Made by a program: the position numbers and the translations under genes
Shown here: positions 7,960 to 12,595 of the stretch, piece after piece
How positions within the stretch are numbered: the first letter of the stretch is position 1
Layout of the letters: each line of letters starts with the position of its first letter
Notes under the pieces: generated by a model
Seen by the model: only the letters and a program-made list of their open reading frames with translations
Database searches by the model: none
What the model was told of the DNA's origin: nothing
Assembly: GCA_031257215.1 (NCBI GenBank)
Contig: JAIRPC010000045.1
Location: 1 to 12,595, forward strand
Origin: Eubacteriales Family XIII. Incertae Sedis bacterium
GTDB taxonomy: Bacteria > Bacillota > Clostridia > Peptostreptococcales > Anaerovoracaceae
Direction: 5' to 3'
Length of the DNA stretch: 12,595 nt

Positions 7960-7997
7960 AATATCTCCTTGATAAATGTAACTTATTCAGTAACTTA

Positions 7998-8017
7998 GCG
8001 TTAATGATGCATAACGC
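7998..8017. other. Small perfect hairpin upstream of rpsR
   Basis: GCGTTA (7998-8003) pairs with TAACGC (8012-8017) around an 8-base loop, in the ssb-rpsR gap, about 40 bases before the rpsR start codon in the direction of transcription. A direct repeat of GTAACTTA (7978-7985 and 7990-7997) lies beside it. There is no adjacent T-run on either strand, so a terminator is unlikely. It would form in the rpsR leader RNA; the role is unknown. Confidence 0.4.
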
Positions 8018-8034
8018 GCCATAAATGCGCCGAA

Positions 8035-8135
8035 TTTTTTTCGTTTCGCTAGGCGCGTGAGCGGGTGCGAGCGGAGCGTACTTAGACGTACGTGAGCACG
8101 TACACGCGAACAGCAACGACGCGAAACGGAAAAAA
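8035..8135. repeat. Nested palindromic element between ssb and rpsR
   Basis: The outer arms are 15 bases each: TTTTTTTCGTTTCGC (8035-8049) and GCGAAACGGAAAAAA (8121-8135), complementary at 14 of 15 positions, with the odd position a possible G-U pair in + strand RNA. Inside are two mutually exclusive hairpins that share GTACG: CGTAC (8077-8081) with GTACG (8088-8092), and GTACGT (8088-8093) with ACGTAC (8098-8103) around a GAGC loop. Repeated GAGCG/GTGAGC words fill the rest. The T-tract sits on the 5' arm in both directions, so it is not a standard intrinsic terminator. It may be a dispersed intergenic element or an RNA structure that sets ssb and rpsR expression. Confidence 0.6.
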
Positions 8136-8147
8136 GGCAAGCATTTA

Positions 8148-8642
8148 CTAGAAGGGCAGGTCGTCCTCGTCGTCCTCCAACGCGCTGAACCCTGTCGGGG
8201 GCTGCTGCGCCGCGCTTGCGGGCGCCGCCTGTGGCGCGGAGGCCTCTGGGGCTGGCTGCCGCGAGCCTGCGGGCGCGGGATCGAACGGATCCGACCAGTC
8301 GGGTACGCTGCGTGAGCCGCCCTCGCCGCTGCCCCTGGGGCTCAGGAACTCCACCCTGTTCGCGATAATAGTATCGCGGTAGATCTTCTGCCCATCCTTC
8401 TCGTAATTGTCGTTCTGAATCCGGCCCTCGACGCCGACCTTCTTGCCCTTGGACAGATAACGCTCGACATTCTCGGCCTGCTTGCCAAACACCGTCACGC
8501 GGAAAAAGTCCGAATCGGGACCCCCATCCTTCGGGGACACCCTGTTGACCGCAATGTTGATGTTCGCGACAGCCATGCCGCTCTGCGTATACCTGACCTC
8601 CGGGTCGCGGGTCAGATTCCCTACCAATACAACGAGGTTCAT
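8148..8642 (-). CDS. ssb: Single-stranded DNA-binding protein
   Basis: A 164-residue SSB that coats single-stranded DNA and recruits replication and repair partners. The OB-fold (about 1-105) begins MNLVVLVGNLTRDPEVRYT and includes NINIAVNRV, DFFRVTVFGKQAENV, YLSKGKKVGVEGRIQ and VEFLSPRG. A Pro/Ala/Gln-rich disordered linker (about 106-153) leads to the acidic protein-interaction tip ending EDDEDDLPF, the canonical last residues of the family. An AAAGGAGG sequence lies just upstream of the ATG. It follows rpsF by 21 bp, the usual rpsF-ssb-rpsR arrangement. Confidence 0.97.
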   Translation of the reverse strand: MNLVVLVGNLTRDPEVRYTQSGMAVANINIAVNRVSPKDGGPDSDFFRVTVFGKQAENVERYLSKGKKVGVEGRIQNDNYEKDGQKIYRDTIIANRVEFLSPRGSGEGGSRSVPDWSDPFDPAPAGSRQPAPEASAPQAAPASAAQQPPTGFSALEDDEDDLPF

Positions 8643-8663
8643 CTCATTCCTCCTTTGATGCGC

Positions 8664-8990
8664 CTACGCGACATCATCGCCAGCGACATCTTTGCTGACG
8701 TCTTTGTCGTCGTCGCGGTTGATGATCAGATGACGCACTACGTCGTCCGATATCCTGAGCCTGCGGTCGAGTTCTTTCGGAAGATCCGCGGGCGCGTTGA
8801 ACTCTACGAGCACGTAGTAGCCCTCGTTCTTCTTGCGGATGGGGTACGCCAGCTTGCGCAGACCGATCCGTTCCGTGTTCACGACCTCGCCGCCGTCCGC
8901 GATGATGCCTTCCACCATCTCCATGACGGCGTCCTTGGCTTCATCGTCGAGCGCAGCCGCGATGATATACATGATCTCATAACGATTCAT
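8664..8990 (-). CDS. rpsF: 30S ribosomal protein S6
   Basis: A 108-residue S6, partner of S18 on the small-subunit platform. The protein begins MNRYEIMYIIAAALDDEAKD and contains the family segments GLRKLAYPIRKKNEGYYVLVEFNAPA and ELDRRLRISDDVVRHLI, followed by an acidic tail (DDDKDVSKDVAGDDVA). The ATG at 8990 is chosen because S6 starts here and GGGAGGTG lies six bases upstream; an in-frame ATG 96 bases further upstream would translate the structured leader and is unlikely. It is the first gene of the minus-strand operon and sits behind a recognisable promoter. Confidence 0.96.
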   Translation of the reverse strand: MNRYEIMYIIAAALDDEAKDAVMEMVEGIIADGGEVVNTERIGLRKLAYPIRKKNEGYYVLVEFNAPADLPKELDRRLRISDDVVRHLIINRDDDKDVSKDVAGDDVA

Positions 8991-9114
8991 TGTTTCACCT
9001 CCCTTCGGGCTGAATGGCCCCGACCCAAGGCCGGAGCAGAGAGCACGGGCACAGAATGCCCTTATTCGGATGTACGCGCCCCGCAAAAAGCAACAATAGC
9101 CAAAAGCAAAACGC
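8991..9114 (-). promoter_or_regulatory. Structured rpsF leader, candidate translational autoregulation site
   Basis: The inferred leader of about 124 nt can form several hairpins on the minus strand: GGGCA/TGCCC (9047-9061), CCGGCC/GGTCGG with one G-U pair (9020-9034), and near the start codon two competing hairpins. One pairs TCGGG with CCCGA (9005-9023). The other pairs CCC with GGG and TTCA with TGAA (8994-9014) and would mask the GGGAGGTG ribosome binding site. S6:S18 complexes are known to bind rpsF leaders in many bacteria; whether this leader carries that exact motif could not be confirmed. Confidence 0.4.
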
Positions 9115-9120
9115 TATAAT

Positions 9121-9149
9121 ATTATACAATCTTTCCGCCGCGGATGCAA
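9121..9149 (-). promoter_or_regulatory. Sigma-A-type promoter of the rpsF operon
   Basis: On the minus strand a perfect -10 box TATAAT (9126..9121) lies 17 bases after a -35-like TTGCAT (9149..9144). Transcription would start near 9114, leaving a leader of about 124 nt before rpsF. The -10 is part of the perfect 12-bp palindrome TATAATATTATA (9115-9126). The left end of the insertion sequence lies about 10 bp upstream of the -35 box and puts an A/T-rich tract there. Confidence 0.6.
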
Positions 9150-9158
9150 CGGTTCGCA

Positions 9159-9184
9159 TTGCCTCATAAAAAATAACGTCGAAA
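9159..9184 (+). repeat. IS left end, outer repeat unit L1
   Basis: A 26-bp unit reading TTGCCTCATAAAAAATAACG then TCGAAA. It is a direct repeat of L2 (9194-9220) and an inverted repeat of the right-end units. Confidence 0.8.
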
Positions 9185-9193
9185 CAGCATTCG

Positions 9194-9220
9194 TTGCCTC
9201 ATAAAAAAACAACGCCGAAA
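9194..9220 (+). repeat. IS left end, inner repeat unit L2
   Basis: A 27-bp unit beginning TTGCCTCATAAAAAAACAAC and ending GCCGAAA, starting 35 bp after L1. It differs from L1 mainly in the length of the A-run and one base in the ACGTCG core. Confidence 0.8.
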
Positions 9221-9249
9221 TCCTGTACCATTTTAGCGGAGGTGCGGGT

Positions 9250-10416
9250 ATGGCGAAAATAGGAATGAAAGCGCGAAACGAAGTAATCGGGAAACAGAAA
9301 AAGAGGTACCGCAAGTCTGCGAAGAAGGCCAAGGGCGAAATCCTCGACGGGGTATGCCAGGCAACGGGGCTTTCAAGGGACAGGGCCGCGCGCCTGCTGT
9401 CGGAATGCGGCGCTGGCAACCAGGGTTGCAAAGGCCCGCCGAAAAAGCGGGGGAGAAAGACGGTATACGGGCCTGATGTCGACGCCCCGCTCAGGATGGT
9501 CTGGGCGTGCATGGACTTCGCATGCGGAAAGCGGCTCGCCGCAGGCATGGGCGACATGCTGGACGCGCTCATCGCGCACGGCGAGATAGAATGCACCGCG
9601 GACGTTGAGGCGCAGCTGCGCTCCATGTCCGCGTCCACGATGGACAGGCGCCTTGCGCCGGACCGCGCAAAGACGGTGCTGCGTGGGATATCGGCCACGA
9701 AGCCCGGCACCCTGCTGAAAAGGGACATACCGCTCCGGCACGGCACGGAGTGGGGCGACGCAATCCCCGGGTACGTGGAGATAGACCTTGTGGCGCACTG
9801 CGGCACGAGCACGGCCGGGGAGTACATAAACACGCTCAACATCACCGACATATGCACGGGGTGGACGGAGCCGGTCGCTGTCATAAACAAAGCGCAGAAG
9901 CACGTATTCGAGGGGCTTGTGGATGCCGAGGCAAGGCAGCCGTTCCCATACCTGGGCATCGACTCGGACAACGGCTCCGAGTTCATCAACCACGAGCTTT
10001 ATAGGTATTGCAGGGATTCCCATATATGCTTCACACGAGGGAGGCCGAACAAGAAGAACGACGGCTGCCACGTGGAGCAGAAGAACTGGTCGCTTGTGCG
10101 CAGGCATATCGGCTATGCGCGCTATGAAGGCAAGGCTGCCCTAAAGCTGCTCAACGAATACTACGGGCTGCTCAGGCTTCTTGTGAACTTCTTCCTGCCG
10201 TCAACAAAGCTCACGGGCAAGGAGAGGGACGGGGCGCGCGTGACAAAAAAGTACGACACGCCCACAACCCCGTACAGGAGGGCGCTTGCTTCGGAGTACA
10301 TCCCAGAGGGCGAGAAGCGGCGGCTGGCAGAGACATTCTCAAGACTGAACCCCGCCGAACTCCAGCGGGAAATGAAAAGGGTGTATAATGAGCTGTACAA
10401 GCTGGGCACGTCGTAA
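9250..10416 (+). CDS. IS transposase, integrase-core (DDE) family
   Basis: A 388-residue transposase with an RNase H-like (rve-type) catalytic core. A basic N-terminal region with an HTH-like segment (about 1-70, QATGLSRDRAARLL, then KKRGRK) precedes the core. The DDE residues are D179 in GYVEIDLVAHCG, D240 in LGIDSDNGSEF (D238 is an alternative) and E276 in KKNDGCHVEQKNW, which gives the 35-residue D-to-E spacing typical of this fold. The HVEQKNW and NFFLPSTKL segments recall a transposase group often annotated only as 'integrase catalytic region' or ISNCY-like; the exact IS family could not be fixed by eye. The start has GGAGG seven bases upstream. All motifs are intact and the frame is unbroken, so it may be active. 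Confidence 0.9.
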   Translation: MAKIGMKARNEVIGKQKKRYRKSAKKAKGEILDGVCQATGLSRDRAARLLSECGAGNQGCKGPPKKRGRKTVYGPDVDAPLRMVWACMDFACGKRLAAGMGDMLDALIAHGEIECTADVEAQLRSMSASTMDRRLAPDRAKTVLRGISATKPGTLLKRDIPLRHGTEWGDAIPGYVEIDLVAHCGTSTAGEYINTLNITDICTGWTEPVAVINKAQKHVFEGLVDAEARQPFPYLGIDSDNGSEFINHELYRYCRDSHICFTRGRPNKKNDGCHVEQKNWSLVRRHIGYARYEGKAALKLLNEYYGLLRLLVNFFLPSTKLTGKERDGARVTKKYDTPTTPYRRALASEYIPEGEKRRLAETFSRLNPAELQREMKRVYNELYKLGTS

Positions 10417-10450
10417 TTGCCGCTGGCGGATGCATGAAAGGAGGCTGCCG

Positions 10451-10476
10451 TTCGACGTTGTTTTATTTTGACGCAA
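10451..10476 (-). repeat. IS right end, inner repeat unit R2
   Basis: On the minus strand it reads TTGCGTCAAAATAAAACAAC followed by GTCGAA, matching the left-end units with one inverted T/A in the A-run. It lies 35 bp inside R1. Confidence 0.75.
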
Positions 10477-10485
10477 CGAATATCA

Positions 10486-10512
10486 TTTCGACGTTGTTTT
10501 TTTATGACGCAT
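10486..10512 (-). repeat. IS right end, outer repeat unit R1
   Basis: On the minus strand it reads ATGCGTCATAAAAAAACAAC followed by GTCGAAA, nearly identical to L2. The ABC ATPase remnant resumes immediately beyond it, so it marks the right edge of the element. Confidence 0.8.
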
Positions 10513-10688
10513 CACGGTCGGAGGGCAAGTCAGTACTCCTTATCTCCGCCGAGCTGGAGGAGGTGATGGCGCTCTCCGACCGGATAATGGTAATGTACGA
10601 GGGCAAGATCGCGGGAATGGTGGATGCGGACGATGCAGATGAACGCAGGATCGGTCTGATGATGATGGGGGGCGCGGCGGATGTTTAG
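10513..10688 (+). pseudogene. ABC-transporter ATPase remnant (nucleoside/BmpA type), C-terminal end only
   Basis: Only about the last 58 codons survive, encoding GKSVLLISAELEEVMALSDR, then IMVMYEGKIAGMVDA and IGLMMMGG. This is the typical end of the second ATPase domain of the roughly 510-residue, double-domain ATPases that drive nucleoside ABC importers (NupO/YufO-like), here from just before the degenerate H-loop region to the stop. Both Walker A and B motifs and both signature motifs are gone. The break coincides with the right IS end. The frame stays open back into the IS, where an ATG at 10434 would give a hybrid peptide that translates the terminal repeats; that is not regarded as a gene. 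The stop overlaps the first permease start by 8 bases, which preserves the original operon layout. Confidence 0.85.
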
Positions 10689-11757
10689 GCGCATTATAGG
10701 CAACAACAACTATCTGAACGTACTGCTCTCGGTGGTGGTCGCTTTTGCTGTTGGCGCTGTCATACTGATTGCCATCGGCGAAAACCCGATAGAGGTGTAC
10801 AGGCAGCTTTTGAAATGCGCTTTCGTCGGGCAGATGAATTTCGGCGGCACGCTCGAAAAATTCGTCCCGATATTCATCACGGCGATTGCGTTCTACATGG
10901 CCAGCGTCGTGAAGCTTTTCAACGTCGGCGTTGAGGGCCAGATGTATCTCGGCGCCATCGCGTCGGCGTGGGTTGGGTTCACGTTTGCGCAGCTCCCCGC
11001 GCCGTTGCATATGCTGATGTGTTTCGCGTTCGCCGTTTTGGCGGGCGGCGTGTGGGCGCTGATTTCCGGAGTGCTGGCAGTGCGCCTCAAGGTGAACGAG
11101 ATCTGCACGACCATTCTGCTGAACTATGTGGCGATACTGATAACGCAGTATCTGGTCAACGGCCCGCTCTCGGCAGGCACGGGCATCTCCATCACGCCGC
11201 CTGTGGCGGATCAGGTCAAGCTGGCCTGGTTCTTCGAATCGAGCAAGGCGAACACGGGATTGTTCGTGGCCATCGGCATATTCGCGCTAATGTTCTTCAT
11301 GCTGCGCCGGACTACGGCGGGCTTCAAGCTGCGGAACACTGGAGCGAACCCCGTGTTCTCCGAATACATCGGCATCAAGACGGGGATGGCCATACTGGCG
11401 GGCATGTTCATCAGCGGCGGCATCGCGGGCATAGCGGGTTGCGTGCAGGTGCTGGGCGTCCACCACGCGTTTTTGAACGGCTTCTCGTCAGAGATAGGAT
11501 TTTTCGGAATGCTCGCGGCGCTGATATCCAAGGGCGATATAAAAATGCTGCCCATTATGTCCTTCCTTATCGCGTTCCTCCGCAACGGCGCGCTGGGCAT
11601 GCAGCGGTTTACGGGCATGGAGTCCTCGCTCGTGGACATTATCATCACGCTGTTCATCCTCATCACGTCCATGGACTGGATCATCAATTTCTTCAAAGAG
11701 AGGAAGCAAGGCGCGGTCATAGCGCCAGGGAATGAAGTACAGGAGGGTGTGGAATAA
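10681..11757 (+). CDS. Nucleoside-type ABC transporter permease, first subunit (NupP/YufP-like)
   Basis: A 358-residue membrane protein of the BPD_transp_2 family, about nine to ten hydrophobic helices by eye. The family segment KLFNVGVEGQMYLGAIAS (about 79-96) and the cytoplasmic loop RRTTAGFKLRNTGANPVFSE followed by YIGIKTG (about 214-240) match permeases of BmpA-linked nucleoside importers such as NupP/YufP. Its ATG lies within the last codons of the ATPase remnant, with a G-rich GGGGGG about nine bases upstream. The stop overlaps the next permease start (TAATG). With its own ATPase gone, it can work only if an ATPase elsewhere substitutes. No promoter was recognised between the IS transposase and this gene. 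Confidence 0.92.
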   Translation: MFRRIIGNNNYLNVLLSVVVAFAVGAVILIAIGENPIEVYRQLLKCAFVGQMNFGGTLEKFVPIFITAIAFYMASVVKLFNVGVEGQMYLGAIASAWVGFTFAQLPAPLHMLMCFAFAVLAGGVWALISGVLAVRLKVNEICTTILLNYVAILITQYLVNGPLSAGTGISITPPVADQVKLAWFFESSKANTGLFVAIGIFALMFFMLRRTTAGFKLRNTGANPVFSEYIGIKTGMAILAGMFISGGIAGIAGCVQVLGVHHAFLNGFSSEIGFFGMLAALISKGDIKMLPIMSFLIAFLRNGALGMQRFTGMESSLVDIIITLFILITSMDWIINFFKERKQGAVIAPGNEVQEGVE

Positions 11758-12595
11758 TGGAAATATTGGAAAGCGTTCTCTCGTACAATCTGATCCACAC
11801 CGCCATTCGGCATTCGACTCCTATCCTGCTTGCGGCTGTGGCAGTCATTATCACGCAGAAGTCCGGTGTGCTGAACGTCGGAATCGAAGGCATCATGACC
11901 TTGGGCGCGTTCAGCGCCATCGTCGTCAGCCATTTCAGCGGCAGCCCTGTTTTGGCGGTTCTCTGCGCGGCGGGCGCGGGCGCACTGGTCGCCTATGTCA
12001 TCGGCGTGGCGCATCTGAAATTCGGGGCAGACGTATTCGCTGTTGGCATGACCATAAACATCTTCGCGGTGTCTCTGTCCATCTTTTTGCTGAGTATGCT
12101 GTTTGGCATCAGGGGCAGCTTCAAGCCCGACGACCTTCAGACGCTTCCCGACATACACATACCGGCGCTGGAATCAAGCCCCGTGCTCGACAGCCTGTTC
12201 AATGATTATTCGCTGTTTGAAATCCTGGCTATCGCCATGGTTTTCATGTTGCGCTTCTATCTGAACCACACGGCTAGCGGGCTTCGCCTGCAGAGCGTCG
12301 GGCTGAACGAGGCGGCGGCGGAGACGGCGGGCATCAACATCAACAGGACGAAATTCTACGCGCTGCTGTTTTCGGGCGTGGTCGGCGGCCTTGCGGGTGC
12401 GCACCTTTCGCTCGGCTACGCGAATTTCTTCATCCCAACCATCGTCAGCGGCAGGGGCTTCATGGGCATAGCGGCTATGTTCTTCGCGGGCGCGAACCCA
12501 TTCATCAGCTGGCTTGCGTGTCTGCTGTTCGGGATGATTGACTCGATAGGCGCGCGGTTGCAGGTCTACGGCCTGCCGTCTGAATTCGTGATGAT
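11757..12595 (+). CDS. Nucleoside-type ABC transporter permease, second subunit (NupQ/YufQ-like), partial
   Basis: The frame opens at ATG 11757 (MEILESVLSYNLIHTAIRHS), overlapping the previous stop by one base with AGGAGG about ten bases upstream, and stays open to the window end (279 codons seen; the family is about 300-320). The second permease of the pair is recognisable from SGVLNVGIEGIMTLGAF (about 36-52), the loop TASGLRLQSVGLNEAAAETAGI, GLAGAHLSLGYANFF and IVSGRGFMGIAAMFFAGANP, all close to NupQ/YufQ-type proteins. It forms a heterodimeric channel with the first permease by family knowledge. The 3' end lies outside the window. Confidence 0.92.
   Translation, partial: MEILESVLSYNLIHTAIRHSTPILLAAVAVIITQKSGVLNVGIEGIMTLGAFSAIVVSHFSGSPVLAVLCAAGAGALVAYVIGVAHLKFGADVFAVGMTINIFAVSLSIFLLSMLFGIRGSFKPDDLQTLPDIHIPALESSPVLDSLFNDYSLFEILAIAMVFMLRFYLNHTASGLRLQSVGLNEAAAETAGININRTKFYALLFSGVVGGLAGAHLSLGYANFFIPTIVSGRGFMGIAAMFFAGANPFISWLACLLFGMIDSIGARLQVYGLPSEFVM

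Larger units (their letters stand above)
9159..10512 (+). mobile_element. Insertion sequence with DDE transposase and two-unit terminal repeats
   Basis: An element of about 1.35 kb bounded by inverted ends. The left end GCCTCATAAAAAATAACG and the reverse complement of the right end GCGTCATAAAAAAACAACG match closely. Each end holds a second, inner copy of the motif 35 bp inwards. One transposase gene (9250-10416) occupies the interior. Exact edges are uncertain by one or two bases. A convincing target duplication is not seen: CGCAT occurs at 9155-9159 and 10508-10512 but the second copy lies within the right repeat. The element abuts the rpsF promoter on the left and cuts an ABC ATPase gene on the right. 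Confidence 0.85.

Noticed and set aside
8035..8135. Intrinsic terminator between ssb and rpsR
   Set aside because: In both directions the stem is followed by A residues rather than a T-run.
9092..9120. Plus-strand promoter at TATAAT 9115-9120 reading into the IS
   Set aside because: At 17 bp spacing the -35 position reads AACAAT, a poor match, and there is no extended -10.
9159..9220. CRISPR-like spacing of the repeated TTGCCTCATAAAA units
   Set aside because: Only two units per end, mirrored at the other end of a transposase gene, with gaps of about 9 bp; these are IS termini.
9114..9989. Minus-strand open frame across the transposase
   Set aside because: Shadow of the transposase reading frame; no family features.
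10434..10511. In-frame ATG at 10434 as start of a functional IS-ATPase fusion
   Set aside because: The added codons translate the IS terminal repeats and the product would lack all ATP-binding motifs.

Overview
The window looks like chromosomal DNA of a GC-rich member of the Bacillota, most likely Clostridia. The basis is the gene order rpsF-ssb-rpsR-gdpP-rplI-dnaB-purA, the DnaD-type replication protein, a GdpP-type phosphodiesterase and strong AAGGAGG-like ribosome binding sites. Species cannot be named from the sequence alone. No tRNA, rRNA or CRISPR array was seen.

Layout. Bases 1-602 hold a dispersed hairpin repeat (copy A) joined directly to a 5'-truncated Rpn/PD-(D/E)XK-type transposase gene on the + strand. 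It converges on a long minus-strand housekeeping operon that runs from about 9126 down to 603: rpsF, ssb, rpsR, gdpP, rplI, dnaB, purA and a DnaD-domain gene. A good sigma-A-type promoter (-35 at 9149..9144, -10 at 9126..9121) precedes rpsF, followed by a structured leader of about 120 nt. A second copy of the hairpin repeat (copy B) lies between dnaB and purA, and an unusual nested palindrome lies between ssb and rpsR.

Bases 9159-10512 are an insertion sequence with one DDE (integrase-fold) transposase. Each end carries two copies of a roughly 26-bp motif, so the ends are inverted repeats made of internal direct repeats. Its left edge lies about 10 bp upstream of the rpsF promoter. Its right edge falls inside an ABC-transporter ATPase gene, of which only about the last 55 codons survive. 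Two membrane permease genes of the BmpA-type nucleoside ABC transporter follow, the second running off the window end.

How the genes work together. The minus-strand operon joins ribosomal proteins (S6, S18, L9), single-strand binding protein, replicative helicase and a helicase-loading-type protein, plus purine synthesis (PurA) and cyclic-di-AMP turnover (GdpP). The plus-strand cluster would import nucleosides but lacks an intact ATPase here.

The points most worth a second look are: the DnaD protein that ends in what looks like the N-terminal part of a DnaC/DnaI helicase loader without its ATPase domain; the beheaded nucleoside transporter beside an IS that lacks a clear target duplication; the two-unit IS ends; and the paired changes in the dispersed hairpin repeat. 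No complete new defence or mobile system was recognised.
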